64,000 nt of DNA, from the NCBI RefSeq assembly GCF_003268855.1, contig NZ_QLSZ01000004.1, positions 124,001 through 188,000 on the forward strand, in the 5' to 3' direction. The stretch is from Flavobacterium aciduliphilum (GTDB lineage: Bacteria > Bacteroidota > Bacteroidia > Flavobacteriales > Flavobacteriaceae). A program made the position numbers and the translations under genes. The number at the start of each line of letters is the position of its first letter. Position 1 is the stretch's first letter. This document shows positions 9,843 through 19,084 of the stretch, piece after piece. A model generated the notes under the pieces. It was not told the origin of the DNA, did not search any database, and saw only the letters and a program-made list of their open reading frames with translations.

Positions 9843-10253
9843 ATGAAACTTTTTAAATATATTTTTATTTTGTTTTTTGTTAGTGTTGGTATTCAAAAAA
9901 CCAATGCACAAACCTATACTTTTAGAACTTCTAGTCTTAGCATCATGGATAAGACTGAAAAAGGAGCTTGGAACAATTGGTCAGAATTTAAAAAAGCAGA
10001 AATTATTATTACGTTAGATGCCAAAAAAGATCGTTTTGTAGTTAATTCTAAAGATATTCAATTGTATCGAATAGAATCTTATTTGCAAAAAGTAGTAGAT
10101 GCCGACAACGAAACATTGGGTTTTAATTGTATTGATAACGATGGTGCCAAATGTATCATCATGATAGTGACACGAAAAAAAGAAAACAATCGAAAACAAT
10201 TTTACATCATCTATCCCGATTTGAAAATGGTTTATAACATTTACAAAAGCTAA
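9843..10253 (+). CDS. Small secreted protein of unknown function
   Basis: The 136-residue product has a clear signal peptide (MKLFKYIFILFFVSVGIQKTNA, with QT after it). The mature part is rich in beta-prone segments (EIIITLD, KDIQLYRIESYL, CIIMIVTRK, QFYIIYPDLKMVYNIY). Only two Cys (about 111 and 118) are seen; no domain is recognised. It ends three bases before the rnpA GTG, so the two are probably cotranscribed. Confidence 0.7.
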   Translation: MKLFKYIFILFFVSVGIQKTNAQTYTFRTSSLSIMDKTEKGAWNNWSEFKKAEIIITLDAKKDRFVVNSKDIQLYRIESYLQKVVDADNETLGFNCIDNDGAKCIIMIVTRKKENNRKQFYIIYPDLKMVYNIYKS

Positions 10254-10256
10254 AAG

Positions 10257-10646
10257 GTGACAGATATAGGCTTTAAATATCCAAAAAAAGAAAAACTCAA
10301 AAGTAGAAAAGCAATAGAGGTTTTGTTTACAGAAGGAAAATCTGTTTCAAAGTTTCCCTTGCGTTTGGTGTATACTTCTCATGAAAATTTTGAAGAAGAA
10401 ACACTTAAATTTGGGGTTTCAGTCTCTAAAAAATATTTTAAAAAAGCCGTAGATAGAAATTATTACAAACGCGTTTTACGAGAATGTTACCGCTTGAATA
10501 AAAAAATATTATATGAAAATCTAGAACAACCTTATCATATGATGTTTTTTTACCAAACAAAAGAACGATTGGATTTTCAGAGTATTAATACAAAAACGAA
10601 AGAATTGTTTGAAAAATGGGTAGTACAAAAAAACGAGAAAGCATGA
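10257..10646 (+). CDS. rnpA: Ribonuclease P protein component
   Basis: RnpA is the protein subunit that helps the RNase P RNA cleave pre-tRNA leaders. The 129-residue protein has the diagnostic RNR-type segment FGVSVSKKYFKKAVDRNYYKRVLREC near residues 55-80 and the LKSRKAIEVLF start region. The start is a GTG at 10257, three bases after the previous stop; no in-frame ATG lies before the conserved N-terminus. Its TGA overlaps the ATG of the S41 protease (ATGA). rpmH, the usual neighbour in many bacteria, is absent here. Confidence 0.93.
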   Translation: MTDIGFKYPKKEKLKSRKAIEVLFTEGKSVSKFPLRLVYTSHENFEEETLKFGVSVSKKYFKKAVDRNYYKRVLRECYRLNKKILYENLEQPYHMMFFYQTKERLDFQSINTKTKELFEKWVVQKNEKA

Positions 10647-12277
10647 TAAAATACCTAAAAAAAAGATATGTAATTCCTTTTTTAGCCGCAGGGTTTTTGT
10701 TTGTTGGGGCTAGTTTTAAAGATGATTTCTTTGAAATTGCTAAACAAATTGAAATTTTCACTACGCTATTCAAAACCATCAATCAAAATTATGTCGACGA
10801 AGTCAATCCTGCCGAATTGATGGATAAGGCTATCAAAAGCATGTTGGACGATTTAGATCCCTATACGAATTACTTCAACGAACAGGATGTTGTTAAATTT
10901 AAAATCAACAATACTGGCGAGTATACAGGTATTGGTGCAATGATTACCAGAAAAGAGGATAAGCTTATCATCAAAGAGCCCTACAAAGGATTTCCGGCAG
11001 ATAAAGCGGGTTTGAAAGCTGGAGATGCTATTATTCAAATTGGAGATGTCATGCTTTCTGATTTTAAAGATGATGCTTCACAATTGTTGAAAGGAGCAAA
11101 AAACACTAAAGTAGATATCAAGTACATTCGACAAGGAAAAACACTAACTGGTCAAATCGTTTTGGATGAAGTGGAAATAAAAGCCGTGCCATTTTTCACT
11201 AAAATTGATGACAAAACAGGATACATCGTTTTATCGGCTTTTAACCAAAAAACTACTCAAGAAACCAAAGAGGCACTTGAAAAACTTAAAGCTGATGGAG
11301 CTGAAAGAATTATTTTAGACTTGAGAGGAAATCCTGGTGGATTACTCAATGAAGCGGTAAATGTTTGTAATCTATTTGTTCCCAAAGGAGAAACCATCGT
11401 AACAACAAAATCTAAAAACCCTAAATACAACACGACTTACAAAACCACCAAAGAGCCTATCGATGTTGAAATTCCTTTAGCCATAATTGTTGACGGCAAG
11501 AGTGCATCTGCCTCAGAAATTGTATCGGGAGCTTTGCAGGATTTAGACCGAGCTGTGATTATAGGATGTCGAAGTTTTGGAAAAGGATTGGTACAACGAC
11601 CAATCGATATGACCTATGGAACACAAGTAAAAGTAACCATCTCGCGTTATTATACTCCTTCTGGAAGATGCATTCAAGCACTCGATTATTGGCATAAAGA
11701 TAAAGATGGAAAGGCAGTGAGAACCGACGCTTCAAAATATAATGCCTTTAAAACCAAAAAAGGGCGAACGGTATATGATGGTGGTGGCATTCAACCCGAC
11801 ATTGAAATGGCTGAAACTAAACTGAGTACAATTGCTGAAGTATTACAAAAAAATGATGGGATTTTTAATTATGTGACCGCATATTACTATAAAAACCCCA
11901 ATCTCGGTGATAAAATCCCAACCCTAACCGATACCGATTTTGCCGATTTTAAATCGTTTCTCAAGAAAGAAAAAATCAGTTTTGACACAGAAACGGAATT
12001 GGCTTTGAAAAACACTCTTGAAAAAGCGAAAAAAGAAAAAATTGACGAAACTATTGCGCCACAATATGAACAATTATTTAATGCCCTTCAAAAAAGTGAA
12101 GAAACACTCTTAGATAAAAACCAAAAGGAGATTAAGAAATTAATTTTAGATGAAATCATCAAACGCTATCAATACAAAGAAGGTTGGCATAAATACAATA
12201 CGAAAAACAATCCCGAAATAGCAAAAGCAACTTCCTTATTGGCTAATCCAACTGAATACAAGAAAATTCTAGAATAA
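10643..12277 (+). CDS. S41 C-terminal processing peptidase (CtpA/Tsp-like)
   Basis: The start is the ATG at 10643 (MIKYLKKRYVIPFLAAG), which overlaps the rnpA stop by 4 bp; an ATG at 10616 lies inside rnpA. Residues 1-25 form a signal or anchor helix. A PDZ domain spans about 85-165 (TGEYTGIGAMI; KAGDAIIQIGD), followed by the S41 domain with LRGNPGGLL and the SASASEI serine motif near residue 295, and the base lysine in SFGKGLVQ, 25 residues after the middle Ser as in E. coli Tsp. The last 130 residues are a charged helical tail. It likely degrades or trims periplasmic proteins. Confidence 0.92.
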   Translation: MIKYLKKRYVIPFLAAGFLFVGASFKDDFFEIAKQIEIFTTLFKTINQNYVDEVNPAELMDKAIKSMLDDLDPYTNYFNEQDVVKFKINNTGEYTGIGAMITRKEDKLIIKEPYKGFPADKAGLKAGDAIIQIGDVMLSDFKDDASQLLKGAKNTKVDIKYIRQGKTLTGQIVLDEVEIKAVPFFTKIDDKTGYIVLSAFNQKTTQETKEALEKLKADGAERIILDLRGNPGGLLNEAVNVCNLFVPKGETIVTTKSKNPKYNTTYKTTKEPIDVEIPLAIIVDGKSASASEIVSGALQDLDRAVIIGCRSFGKGLVQRPIDMTYGTQVKVTISRYYTPSGRCIQALDYWHKDKDGKAVRTDASKYNAFKTKKGRTVYDGGGIQPDIEMAETKLSTIAEVLQKNDGIFNYVTAYYYKNPNLGDKIPTLTDTDFADFKSFLKKEKISFDTETELALKNTLEKAKKEKIDETIAPQYEQLFNALQKSEETLLDKNQKEIKKLILDEIIKRYQYKEGWHKYNTKNNPEIAKATSLLANPTEYKKILE

Positions 12278-13093
12278 ATGAAACGTTTTTTAAAGTATAT
12301 TCCTCTACTTATTTTTGGATTACTCCACGCGCAAGAAGAAGCCGTAAAGTCTGTATATTTCGAATTTGATAAATTTTCTTTAGACGATAAACAAGCTAAT
12401 GAAGTGGTCGATTTTATTAAAAACACCGATTCTACACGTATTGAATCTATTCAAATTTTTGGCTACACCGATGATATTGGAAAAGATGCCTACAATTTTA
12501 AACTCTCTACAAATCGCGCTACTACCATTCAGAAAAAAATTATTGAAAGTGGTATCAAGAGTAAAATTATTGTCACCATTGAAGGTAAAGGGCGTGTCTT
12601 AATTGATGATGATATTATAGACAATTTACCCGAAAAAAGATCAAAAAATAGACGGGTAGACGTGGTTTTAAATTTAAAAGAATTACCAAAAATTGTTCTT
12701 CCAGGATTTTATAATATGCTTCAAAAAAATCATGTGGTTGGCGATCATATTTATCTAGAAAACATCTTGTTTGATAAAGGAAGTAGTCATTTAACTTCCA
12801 AAGCAAAAGCAGAATTGGATAAAGTAGCGCTGTTGTGTTTACGGTATAAAAACATTGAATTTGAAATTCAAGGACATGTGTGTTGTACCCCACCCAACCA
12901 AAGAGAAGCAATTGATAAAGACACTCGAAAAAGACAATTGTCTACCAATAGAGCAGAATCAGTGTTTAAGTATCTCGCTTTTAGACGTGTTCCAAAAAGC
13001 AGGATGACTTTTAAAGGGTACGGAAATACTGTACCGCTTGGGAAAGATCCTGAGTATGACAGACGTGTTGAACTTGTAATTACTAAAATATGA
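12278..13093 (+). CDS. Double OmpA-like domain protein, copy 1
   Basis: A signal peptide (MKRFLKYIPLLIFGLLHA) precedes two OmpA C-like domains. Domain 1 (about 22-130) keeps the peptidoglycan-binding pattern GYTDDIGKDAYNFKLSTNRA and NRRVDVVL. Domain 2 (about 155-270) has VYLE-type start FDKGSSHLTSKAKAELD, RQLSTNRAES, KGYGNTVPLG and DRRVELVI, but GHTD is replaced by GHVCC. It starts directly after the S41 protease stop and its own stop overlaps the next gene. The likely role is anchoring or sensing at the periplasmic cell wall; no beta-barrel is present. See the finding on GHVCC. Confidence 0.85.
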   Translation: MKRFLKYIPLLIFGLLHAQEEAVKSVYFEFDKFSLDDKQANEVVDFIKNTDSTRIESIQIFGYTDDIGKDAYNFKLSTNRATTIQKKIIESGIKSKIIVTIEGKGRVLIDDDIIDNLPEKRSKNRRVDVVLNLKELPKIVLPGFYNMLQKNHVVGDHIYLENILFDKGSSHLTSKAKAELDKVALLCLRYKNIEFEIQGHVCCTPPNQREAIDKDTRKRQLSTNRAESVFKYLAFRRVPKSRMTFKGYGNTVPLGKDPEYDRRVELVITKI

Positions 13094-13938
13094 TACGTCC
13101 TTTTCTGTTTTTTTTCTTTTTTTCGTGCAGTGTAGCCTTGGCTCAAAACATTAAAGACACGATGGTGGTGTATTTTGATACCAATGGTTTTGAGTTAAAA
13201 GCAAAAGAAAAGGAAAAAATTAGTTCGTTTTTTAGCCGAGAGAAAATCTATATCAAATCTTTAGAAATAGAAGGCTTTTGTGATGATATTGGCACCATTA
13301 GTTCTAATGCACTACTATCTACTAAAAGAGCTCAAGCTGTATCTGATTATTTAAAATTACAATTAAATTTAGATTCTAATGTAGTACATGGAAAAGGTGA
13401 AATTCAGGTGGTTCAAACAGAAAAAAATCTAGAAGAATCTAGAAAAAAAAATAGAAAAGCCATTATCACGATTCATTATACCAATGAAAAATATGCAGCG
13501 CTACACATACCCATTGCTGAAAAAGAAAACATTTATGCCGGATACAAAACTTTTGAAGAACCTTTAAAAGTGGGAGACAAAATCATATTAAATAAAATTC
13601 TTTTTAAAGGAAGTCTCACTTTTTTTCTTGATGAAACAGAAGCAAACAAAGAACTAGACAAAATAGCTAACTATTTGAAAGATCATCCCTCGGTGTGTAT
13701 TGAAATTCAAGGACACGTATGTTGTATTTCAGGAAGTTTTTCAGACGCTTATGATCGAATTTCACAGAAAAACAATTTATCGGAAACCCGTGCCGAGAGA
13801 ATTTTTGATATGCTTGTAGAAAAAGGCGTTTCTTCATCTAGGATGACGCATCATGGGTATGGACGACAATTTCCGCTTTCAAATACAGAAGAAGAAAAAA
13901 ACAAACGTGTTGAAATTGTCATTACAAAATGTAATTAA
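13090..13938 (+). CDS. Double OmpA-like domain protein, copy 2 (paralogue)
   Basis: This 282-residue paralogue overlaps copy 1 by 4 bp (ATGA). A signal peptide (MIRPFLFFFFFSCSVALA) precedes two OmpA-like domains: domain 1 with GFCDDIGTISSNALLSTKRA and KKNRKAIITI, domain 2 with FKGSLTFFLDETEANKELD, GHVCCISGS, SETRAERIFDMLVEKG, HGYGRQFPLS and NKRVEIVI. Domain 1 has Cys instead of Thr in the GxTD segment. The shared GHVCC in domain 2 of both copies shows that they arose by duplication and that the motif is retained. Its stop codon overlaps that of the convergent acetyltransferase. Confidence 0.85.
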   Translation: MIRPFLFFFFFSCSVALAQNIKDTMVVYFDTNGFELKAKEKEKISSFFSREKIYIKSLEIEGFCDDIGTISSNALLSTKRAQAVSDYLKLQLNLDSNVVHGKGEIQVVQTEKNLEESRKKNRKAIITIHYTNEKYAALHIPIAEKENIYAGYKTFEEPLKVGDKIILNKILFKGSLTFFLDETEANKELDKIANYLKDHPSVCIEIQGHVCCISGSFSDAYDRISQKNNLSETRAERIFDMLVEKGVSSSRMTHHGYGRQFPLSNTEEEKNKRVEIVITKCN

Positions 13939-14384
13939 CCCCGTTTCATACGAATGTGAGGAATTCCATCTTCAAGATAGATTTCACTAATTTGTATAAA
14001 CTGATGACTTTCGTAGAAATCTTTTAAATAATGTTGTGCTGAAATGGTAATTGTATGGCTATGAAAATGGCTTTTAATTGCTTGTATTGCTTGTACCATA
14101 AGTTCGTGCCCTAATTTTTTCCCTCTATATTCAGGGTCAACCACAACCCTTCCAATGGATGTTTCATCAAAATAATCACCTTGGTCAAAAATTCTAGCAT
14201 AAGCTACTACGGTTTGCTCAATTTCTCCGATAATGTGAATTGCTTTTTTATCTTTAGCATCAACATCTTGATAAACGCAGTTTTGTTCGACCACAAAGAC
14301 TTTTGATCGCAATTGCAACAAAGAATACAACTCCGAAGCAGAAAGTGCTTTAAAAGGCTTTATTTTCCATTTTATTGTTGGCAT
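13935..14384 (-). CDS. ElaA-like GNAT acetyltransferase
   Basis: The 149-residue protein is a GNAT-fold acyltransferase that would use acetyl-CoA on an unknown amine. The N-terminus WKIKPFKALSASELYSLLQLR followed by VFVVEQNCVYQDVD is characteristic of the ElaA subfamily, and the acetyl-CoA loop is seen as RVVVDPEYRGKKLGHEL near residue 85. It converges with copy 2 of the OmpA pair (overlapping stops) and is preceded, one base apart, by the DUF4837 gene, so those two are probably one transcript. Confidence 0.85.
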   Translation of the reverse strand: MPTIKWKIKPFKALSASELYSLLQLRSKVFVVEQNCVYQDVDAKDKKAIHIIGEIEQTVVAYARIFDQGDYFDETSIGRVVVDPEYRGKKLGHELMVQAIQAIKSHFHSHTITISAQHYLKDFYESHQFIQISEIYLEDGIPHIRMKRG

Positions 14385-14385
14385 G

Positions 14386-15369
14386 TTATTTCTTTTTTAG
14401 AAAAATAATAGATTTTATAATAGACTCCAATTCAAAGACCAAATCTCTTTTTTGTTTTGAAGAAGCATAACAAAAGCCTTCCACAACCAAAATACGCTTA
14501 TTTGAAGTGTCTAATAAAGCGTAATTGATAAACGGACCGTTCATAAAATCGTTGACTAACTCCCAACTTCCTCTTGTTTCATAGGCTTTTCTTTTGAAAA
14601 TTTCTACTGTTGAAACAAAAGGAGAAAACGCTTGTTCTGTTGCCATCCAGGTTCTTGAGACTGCGCCATGAATATATCTTCTCCCAATAGAATCTCTAAT
14701 TTTGGTAATTCTTTTGGCAATATTCGAATTGTGTTTGATGCTTTTCATGGGCAATTGATAAAAAATCAAACTTAAATTGCCACTGGTTATTTCTTTTTTA
14801 TACCAAAGGAAATTTCGTTTTTTAAGAACTAACTTATATTTTATTGGTATATCAATTTTTATATTAAATTTTTTAGAAATGGCTTTTGTGTCTGCTAATG
14901 AATCACTTTTGATTTTATGCTGCAATATTTGAATTTCAGACTTCTTAAAATCGCTAACAATAAGAGAATCGTTTTTTTCAATAGTATCTAAAAGTTCTTG
15001 GACTGAGTTTCCAGAAATATGAACAACGACTTGTGGATTGGCATATTCATTCTTTTCAATTCGAAACTGACTTTTAGATTCTTTCTTTACCACAATAATA
15101 TTTCTATTATTTGACATAAATCCTTCAAGCAATTTAACAGGATATTGATTTAATGTAAAAATGGGCTCTTCTTGAGGAAGGCCATAAACGGGTGCGGCAA
15201 ACTTATTTCGAATGCTATCACCAACTTCGCCGTTCCATAATTGATCATCAATAATCACAGAAACATTATTGATTTTACCCGATGAATCTGTGGTGGTTTT
15301 TTTTTCTTTAAAACTACAGGAGGTAAAACAAAGAAGGACTATTACACATAAAAAAAGGACTTTATTCAT
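14386..15369 (-). CDS. DUF4837-family lipoprotein
   Basis: The 327-residue protein begins with a lipoprotein signal, MNKVLFLCVIVLLCFTSC, with the lipobox cysteine at residue 18. The rest (KINNVSVIIDDQLWNGEVGDSI near the start, then a repeated alpha/beta layout with GAVSRTWMATEQAF and FYASSKQ-like motifs) matches my memory of the Bacteroidota DUF4837 family, which has no known function. It is probably exported to the periplasm or outer membrane. It lies downstream of the LysM transglycosylase on the same strand. Confidence 0.78.
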   Translation of the reverse strand: MNKVLFLCVIVLLCFTSCSFKEKKTTTDSSGKINNVSVIIDDQLWNGEVGDSIRNKFAAPVYGLPQEEPIFTLNQYPVKLLEGFMSNNRNIIVVKKESKSQFRIEKNEYANPQVVVHISGNSVQELLDTIEKNDSLIVSDFKKSEIQILQHKIKSDSLADTKAISKKFNIKIDIPIKYKLVLKKRNFLWYKKEITSGNLSLIFYQLPMKSIKHNSNIAKRITKIRDSIGRRYIHGAVSRTWMATEQAFSPFVSTVEIFKRKAYETRGSWELVNDFMNGPFINYALLDTSNKRILVVEGFCYASSKQKRDLVFELESIIKSIIFLKKK

Positions 15370-15409
15370 GATCTGTAAATAAAGTCCAAATGTAGAGAAG
15401 ATTTTTAAT

Positions 15410-17716
15410 TTATCCGTTAATTTTTAATTTCATTCCGGGTTTTATATTTTCACCTTTAATATGGTTCCATTTTTTGATATCGGCAATGGTGACTCCAGGA
15501 AATTTTTGTGAAATTTTGAGAAGGGTATCTCCTTTTCTCACTTGGTACATATTGGCTTTTTCCTTTTTACCATTAGCCGCATAAGAATCTTTTTTATTTA
15601 TTTTATTAATTTGAACCGTTGGTTGTTCTTTTCCTACTATCAATTTTGTTCCTACTTTGATGGCTGTGTCCGATAGCGCATTCCATTCCAACAAATTATC
15701 AATAGACACATTATACTTGCGCGCAATTGTTCCTAAAAACTCCCCTTTTTCTACAATATGTTCAATATTTTTACTCTCTACTAGTTCTTTAGTATCTTGG
15801 TTTTTAGATTCCGTTAGAGGTTGCGAAGAAATAATTAATTGTGTTCCAACCTTTACATTAGTGTCTATTAAATTATTCCATTCCTTAATGTTTTCAACAC
15901 TGACATTATTTTTTTTGGCAATGGAAAACAAATTATCACCTTTGGCTACCACATAATAATTTTCAGTGTCAATAGTATCTTGATATTCTGTTTTTTTTAG
16001 TTTATCCGATTTACTATTTTTATTCTCAATTGTTGTTAATGCTTCATTTTTATCATTATTCGTTACTTTCAGCTCTTTTTTGACAAGGGTTACTACTTTT
16101 TCATTTTTGATAATTTTCAAATTGTCTCCCAAACCAAGATTATCATTTTGAAGCTTATTCCATTTTTTGATATCGGCAACAGTAACACCATATTTTGAAG
16201 CAATAGCTCCTAAATTATCTCCTTTCGAAACTTTATAAGTTTTGACAACGTCTTTGTATGATACTTGTTTATCGATTCTAAACGTTTTGGCATCCGTAGT
16301 AGGTTTTTCTTTTGTTGTTGAAGCAAGTGTGTCGTTCCATTTTGTATTGGTGTTTTGAACTATCGCTTCTTTCTCAAGGACAATTCTCAGCATTTTACCA
16401 CGTGGCGCGCGATTGGACTTTAGATGGTTCCAACTTTTTAAATTGGCAAGAGTAACATCATATCGTTGTGCAATTTCCATTAAATTATCACCTCTTTTAA
16501 CTTTGTAATACTTGGTTTTTGCACCCAAATGAACTACGTCATTAGGTAATGAATCTTTAACTCTTTTGACAACAAGTCTTTCAAAAGGTTTTTCTCTTTT
16601 GCTTTCTTCATAATCCACATAAGCATAAATTTTATCCTCATTGGACGTAAAAACAGCGATTTTATCTTTTGGCAATCTCAAAAAAGCTTGTTTTCCCGAA
16701 ATTACTGGTATTTCATTTCTCTTGAATGAGGGATTGAAAAACTGCAATTCAGCAACCGGCATGTCTAATAAATCAGAAATTTGTCGGAACGTAATATGTT
16801 TTTTAATCATAATCGTGTCAGTAGCAAAAAGATTGGCTACTGGTTTTTCTGGGACAATGCCATGTTCTTTATGGTATTCAAAAATATACATAGTTGCCAA
16901 AAAAGCAGGAAGATACCCTTGCGTTTCTTTAGGTAAGTTTTTACGAATATTCCAATAATTTTGTTGACCCCCAGATCTTCTGATGGCTTTAGCTACATTT
17001 CCAGGACCAGAATTGTAAGCGGCTAATACCAAATCCCAATCACCAAAAATTTTATACATGTTATTCATGTATTGAGAAGCAGCCTGACTGGCTTTTAATG
17101 GTTCACTTCTATCATCAACATAAGAATCTATATCGAGACCATATTGTTTTCCTGTTTGATACATAAATTGCCATAATCCTGTTGCGCCTACTCGTGAAAC
17201 TGCACGCGGATTCAAAGCAGATTCGACAACAGCTAAATATTTAATCTCTAAAGGAATGTTGTTTTTAGCCAATTCTTCCTCAAACATCGGAAAATAATAT
17301 TGAGAAACACCCAACAGTCGCTCAAACGTTTTTTTTCTATTTTTTAAGAACGATTTTATAACATTTTCCAATCCAACATTGTATTCGATATTGAACGGTG
17401 ATTTTTCGTCAAGTTTTTTTAATCGCTCTTTTAAAAGCTCTGTAGGCAATTCATAATCAACTTCTTGATCAACGTCTACGTTTTTAATATCCAATAACAT
17501 TTCATTATAAACGTCTAACAATGTCATTTCTTTCATCCATAGACTATCTATACAAGAAGCGATTTCATCATGAACAAAGGTGGATTTGATAGAATCGAGA
17601 TATGAAATTTTTTGAATGGGTTTTACAATTGTATCTTGTTGTTTATCATTTGTTTGTGCAAAAAAAACAAACGATGAAAACAACAAAAAGGTTGTAATTT
17701 TATTTTTTTTTATCAT
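15410..17716 (-). CDS. LysM-repeat lytic transglycosylase (MltD-like)
   Basis: A signal peptide (residues 1-20, ending VFFAQ) precedes a 768-residue cell-wall enzyme. The SLT domain at about 150-300 shows the catalytic Glu in VESALNPRAVSRVGATGLWQ, then DDRSEPLKASQAASQY and LAAYNSGPGNVAKA, typical of family 1 transglycosylases such as MltD, which cleave the MurNAc-GlcNAc bond to form 1,6-anhydroMurNAc. Five LysM peptidoglycan-binding repeats follow (near 405, 490, 590, 655 and 720), each with a (K/R)GD or KGE turn and an I-W-N/L motif. Linkers are Lys/Thr-rich. Confidence 0.93.
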   Translation of the reverse strand: MIKKNKITTFLLFSSFVFFAQTNDKQQDTIVKPIQKISYLDSIKSTFVHDEIASCIDSLWMKEMTLLDVYNEMLLDIKNVDVDQEVDYELPTELLKERLKKLDEKSPFNIEYNVGLENVIKSFLKNRKKTFERLLGVSQYYFPMFEEELAKNNIPLEIKYLAVVESALNPRAVSRVGATGLWQFMYQTGKQYGLDIDSYVDDRSEPLKASQAASQYMNNMYKIFGDWDLVLAAYNSGPGNVAKAIRRSGGQQNYWNIRKNLPKETQGYLPAFLATMYIFEYHKEHGIVPEKPVANLFATDTIMIKKHITFRQISDLLDMPVAELQFFNPSFKRNEIPVISGKQAFLRLPKDKIAVFTSNEDKIYAYVDYEESKREKPFERLVVKRVKDSLPNDVVHLGAKTKYYKVKRGDNLMEIAQRYDVTLANLKSWNHLKSNRAPRGKMLRIVLEKEAIVQNTNTKWNDTLASTTKEKPTTDAKTFRIDKQVSYKDVVKTYKVSKGDNLGAIASKYGVTVADIKKWNKLQNDNLGLGDNLKIIKNEKVVTLVKKELKVTNNDKNEALTTIENKNSKSDKLKKTEYQDTIDTENYYVVAKGDNLFSIAKKNNVSVENIKEWNNLIDTNVKVGTQLIISSQPLTESKNQDTKELVESKNIEHIVEKGEFLGTIARKYNVSIDNLLEWNALSDTAIKVGTKLIVGKEQPTVQINKINKKDSYAANGKKEKANMYQVRKGDTLLKISQKFPGVTIADIKKWNHIKGENIKPGMKLKING

Positions 17717-17805
17717 AAATTTTTTTTTAATTTCAGTAAATAAATTTCATAAACTTACTGACATATAACGCTTTAAATCGTTTAATTATTGTTAAAAAAT
17801 CAAAT

Positions 17806-18993
17806 TTAATCTAAAATGGCTTGAATTCCTGGTAATATTCTACCTTCTAACATTTCCAACATAGCGCCACCTCCAGTAGAAACATAACTCATTTTATCTT
17901 CCAATTGAAATTGTTTTACGGCAGCAACAGAATCCCCTCCTCCAACAAGAGAAAAAGCTCCATTTTTGGTTGATTCTGCTATGTATTCCCCAAGTTGAAT
18001 GGTTCCTTTTGCAAAATTTTCCATTTCAAAAACCCCCAATGGACCATTCCACAATATGGTTTTTGACTCTAAAATAATTTTTTTGAAATTTTCTAACGAT
18101 TGTGGACCCGCATCAAGCCCTTGCCATCCATCTGGAATTTCACGTACATCAACAATTTGTGTAGTTGCATCATTAGAAAAAGCATTGGCTGCCACAACAT
18201 CAACAGGGATGTGAATGTGGACATTTTTCTGTTTTGCTTGATGTAAAATTTCAATAGCCAAATCCAATTTATCATCTTCACATATTGAATTTCCAATGTG
18301 TCCTCCCAAGGCTTTTATAAAAGTAAAAGTCATTCCACCACCAATAATCATGTGGTCTACTTTATCTAAAATGTTTTCAATAACCGTAATTTTAGAAGAT
18401 ACTTTCGATCCTCCAAGCACTGCGGTTACAGGTTTTACAGAATGAGTTAATACCTTATTTAAACTTTCTATCTCTTTAGCTAACAACAAACCAAAACATT
18501 TGTCATTTGGAAAAAATTGTGCGATTATTGTGGTTGAAGCGTGCGCTCTGTGTGCTGTTCCAAAAGCATCATTCACATAGATATCTCCTAAAGAAGCTAA
18601 CTCTTTGGCAAAAGAAACATCACCCGCTTCTTCTTCAGCATAGAAACGTAAATTTTCTAACAAAAGTACTTGCCCTTTTTGTAAAGAAGCTGCTGCTTTT
18701 TGAGCTACATCACCAATACAATCTGAAGCAAAGTGTACCTCTACTCCCAAGACTTTTGAAGTCGTTTCAACAATATGTTTTAATGAATATTGATCTTGTT
18801 TCCCTTTTGGTCGTCCCAAATGAGACATCAAAATAACACTGCCGCCTTCAGATAAAATTTTATCTATTGTTGGCTTTGCTGCTTCAATTCTATTTACATC
18901 CGTTACGTTAAATTTTTCATCAAGTGGCACATTAAAATCTACTCTGATTAACGCTTTTTTATTATTGAAATTGAAGTCGGCAACTGTTTTCAT
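17806..18993 (-). CDS. pgk: Phosphoglycerate kinase
   Basis: This glycolytic enzyme transfers phosphate between 1,3-bisphosphoglycerate and ADP in the cytosol. I chose the ATG at 18993 (MKTVADFNF), giving 395 residues; an ATG ten codons upstream lies closer to the -7 box. Visible are RVDFNVPLD near residue 19, [33 protein letters not shown], the [10 protein letters not shown] hinge, [10 protein letters not shown] and the nucleotide loop [10 protein letters not shown] with [11 protein letters not shown]. It is monocistronic between the transglycosylase and a secreted protein. Confidence 0.96.
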   Translation of the reverse strand: MKTVADFNFNNKKALIRVDFNVPLDEKFNVTDVNRIEAAKPTIDKILSEGGSVILMSHLGRPKGKQDQYSLKHIVETTSKVLGVEVHFASDCIGDVAQKAAASLQKGQVLLLENLRFYAEEEAGDVSFAKELASLGDIYVNDAFGTAHRAHASTTIIAQFFPNDKCFGLLLAKEIESLNKVLTHSVKPVTAVLGGSKVSSKITVIENILDKVDHMIIGGGMTFTFIKALGGHIGNSICEDDKLDLAIEILHQAKQKNVHIHIPVDVVAANAFSNDATTQIVDVREIPDGWQGLDAGPQSLENFKKIILESKTILWNGPLGVFEMENFAKGTIQLGEYIAESTKNGAFSLVGGGDSVAAVKQFQLEDKMSYVSTGGGAMLEMLEGRILPGIQAILD

Positions 18994-19020
18994 TTTGATT
19001 GTTTTTTTGGAATTAATTTG

Positions 19021-19028
19021 CAAATATA
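19021..19028 (-). promoter_or_regulatory. -7 box TATATTTG upstream of pgk
   Basis: The reverse strand reads TATATTTG, matching TAnnTTTG, 28 bp before the pgk start. A -33 TTG at the right distance was not found. Confidence 0.5.
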
Positions 19029-19084
19029 ACTATTTCGTTTTTTCTTAGACATGATAAATATTTGGAGCGAACTATTCATTGGTT

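Noticed and set aside
10616..10642. Upstream ATG at 10616 for the S41 peptidase
   Set aside because: It lies within rnpA, and the ATG at 10643 overlaps the rnpA stop as ATGA and gives a better signal sequence.
15410..17716. Repeats in the LysM gene as a possible CRISPR or minisatellite
   Set aside because: The five repeats are about 45 residues, degenerate at the DNA level and part of the LysM domains.
18507..18836. Forward open frame of 109 codons opposite pgk
   Set aside because: It is a shadow of the well-conserved pgk coding sequence, with a Leu/His/Lys-rich translation lacking any motif.
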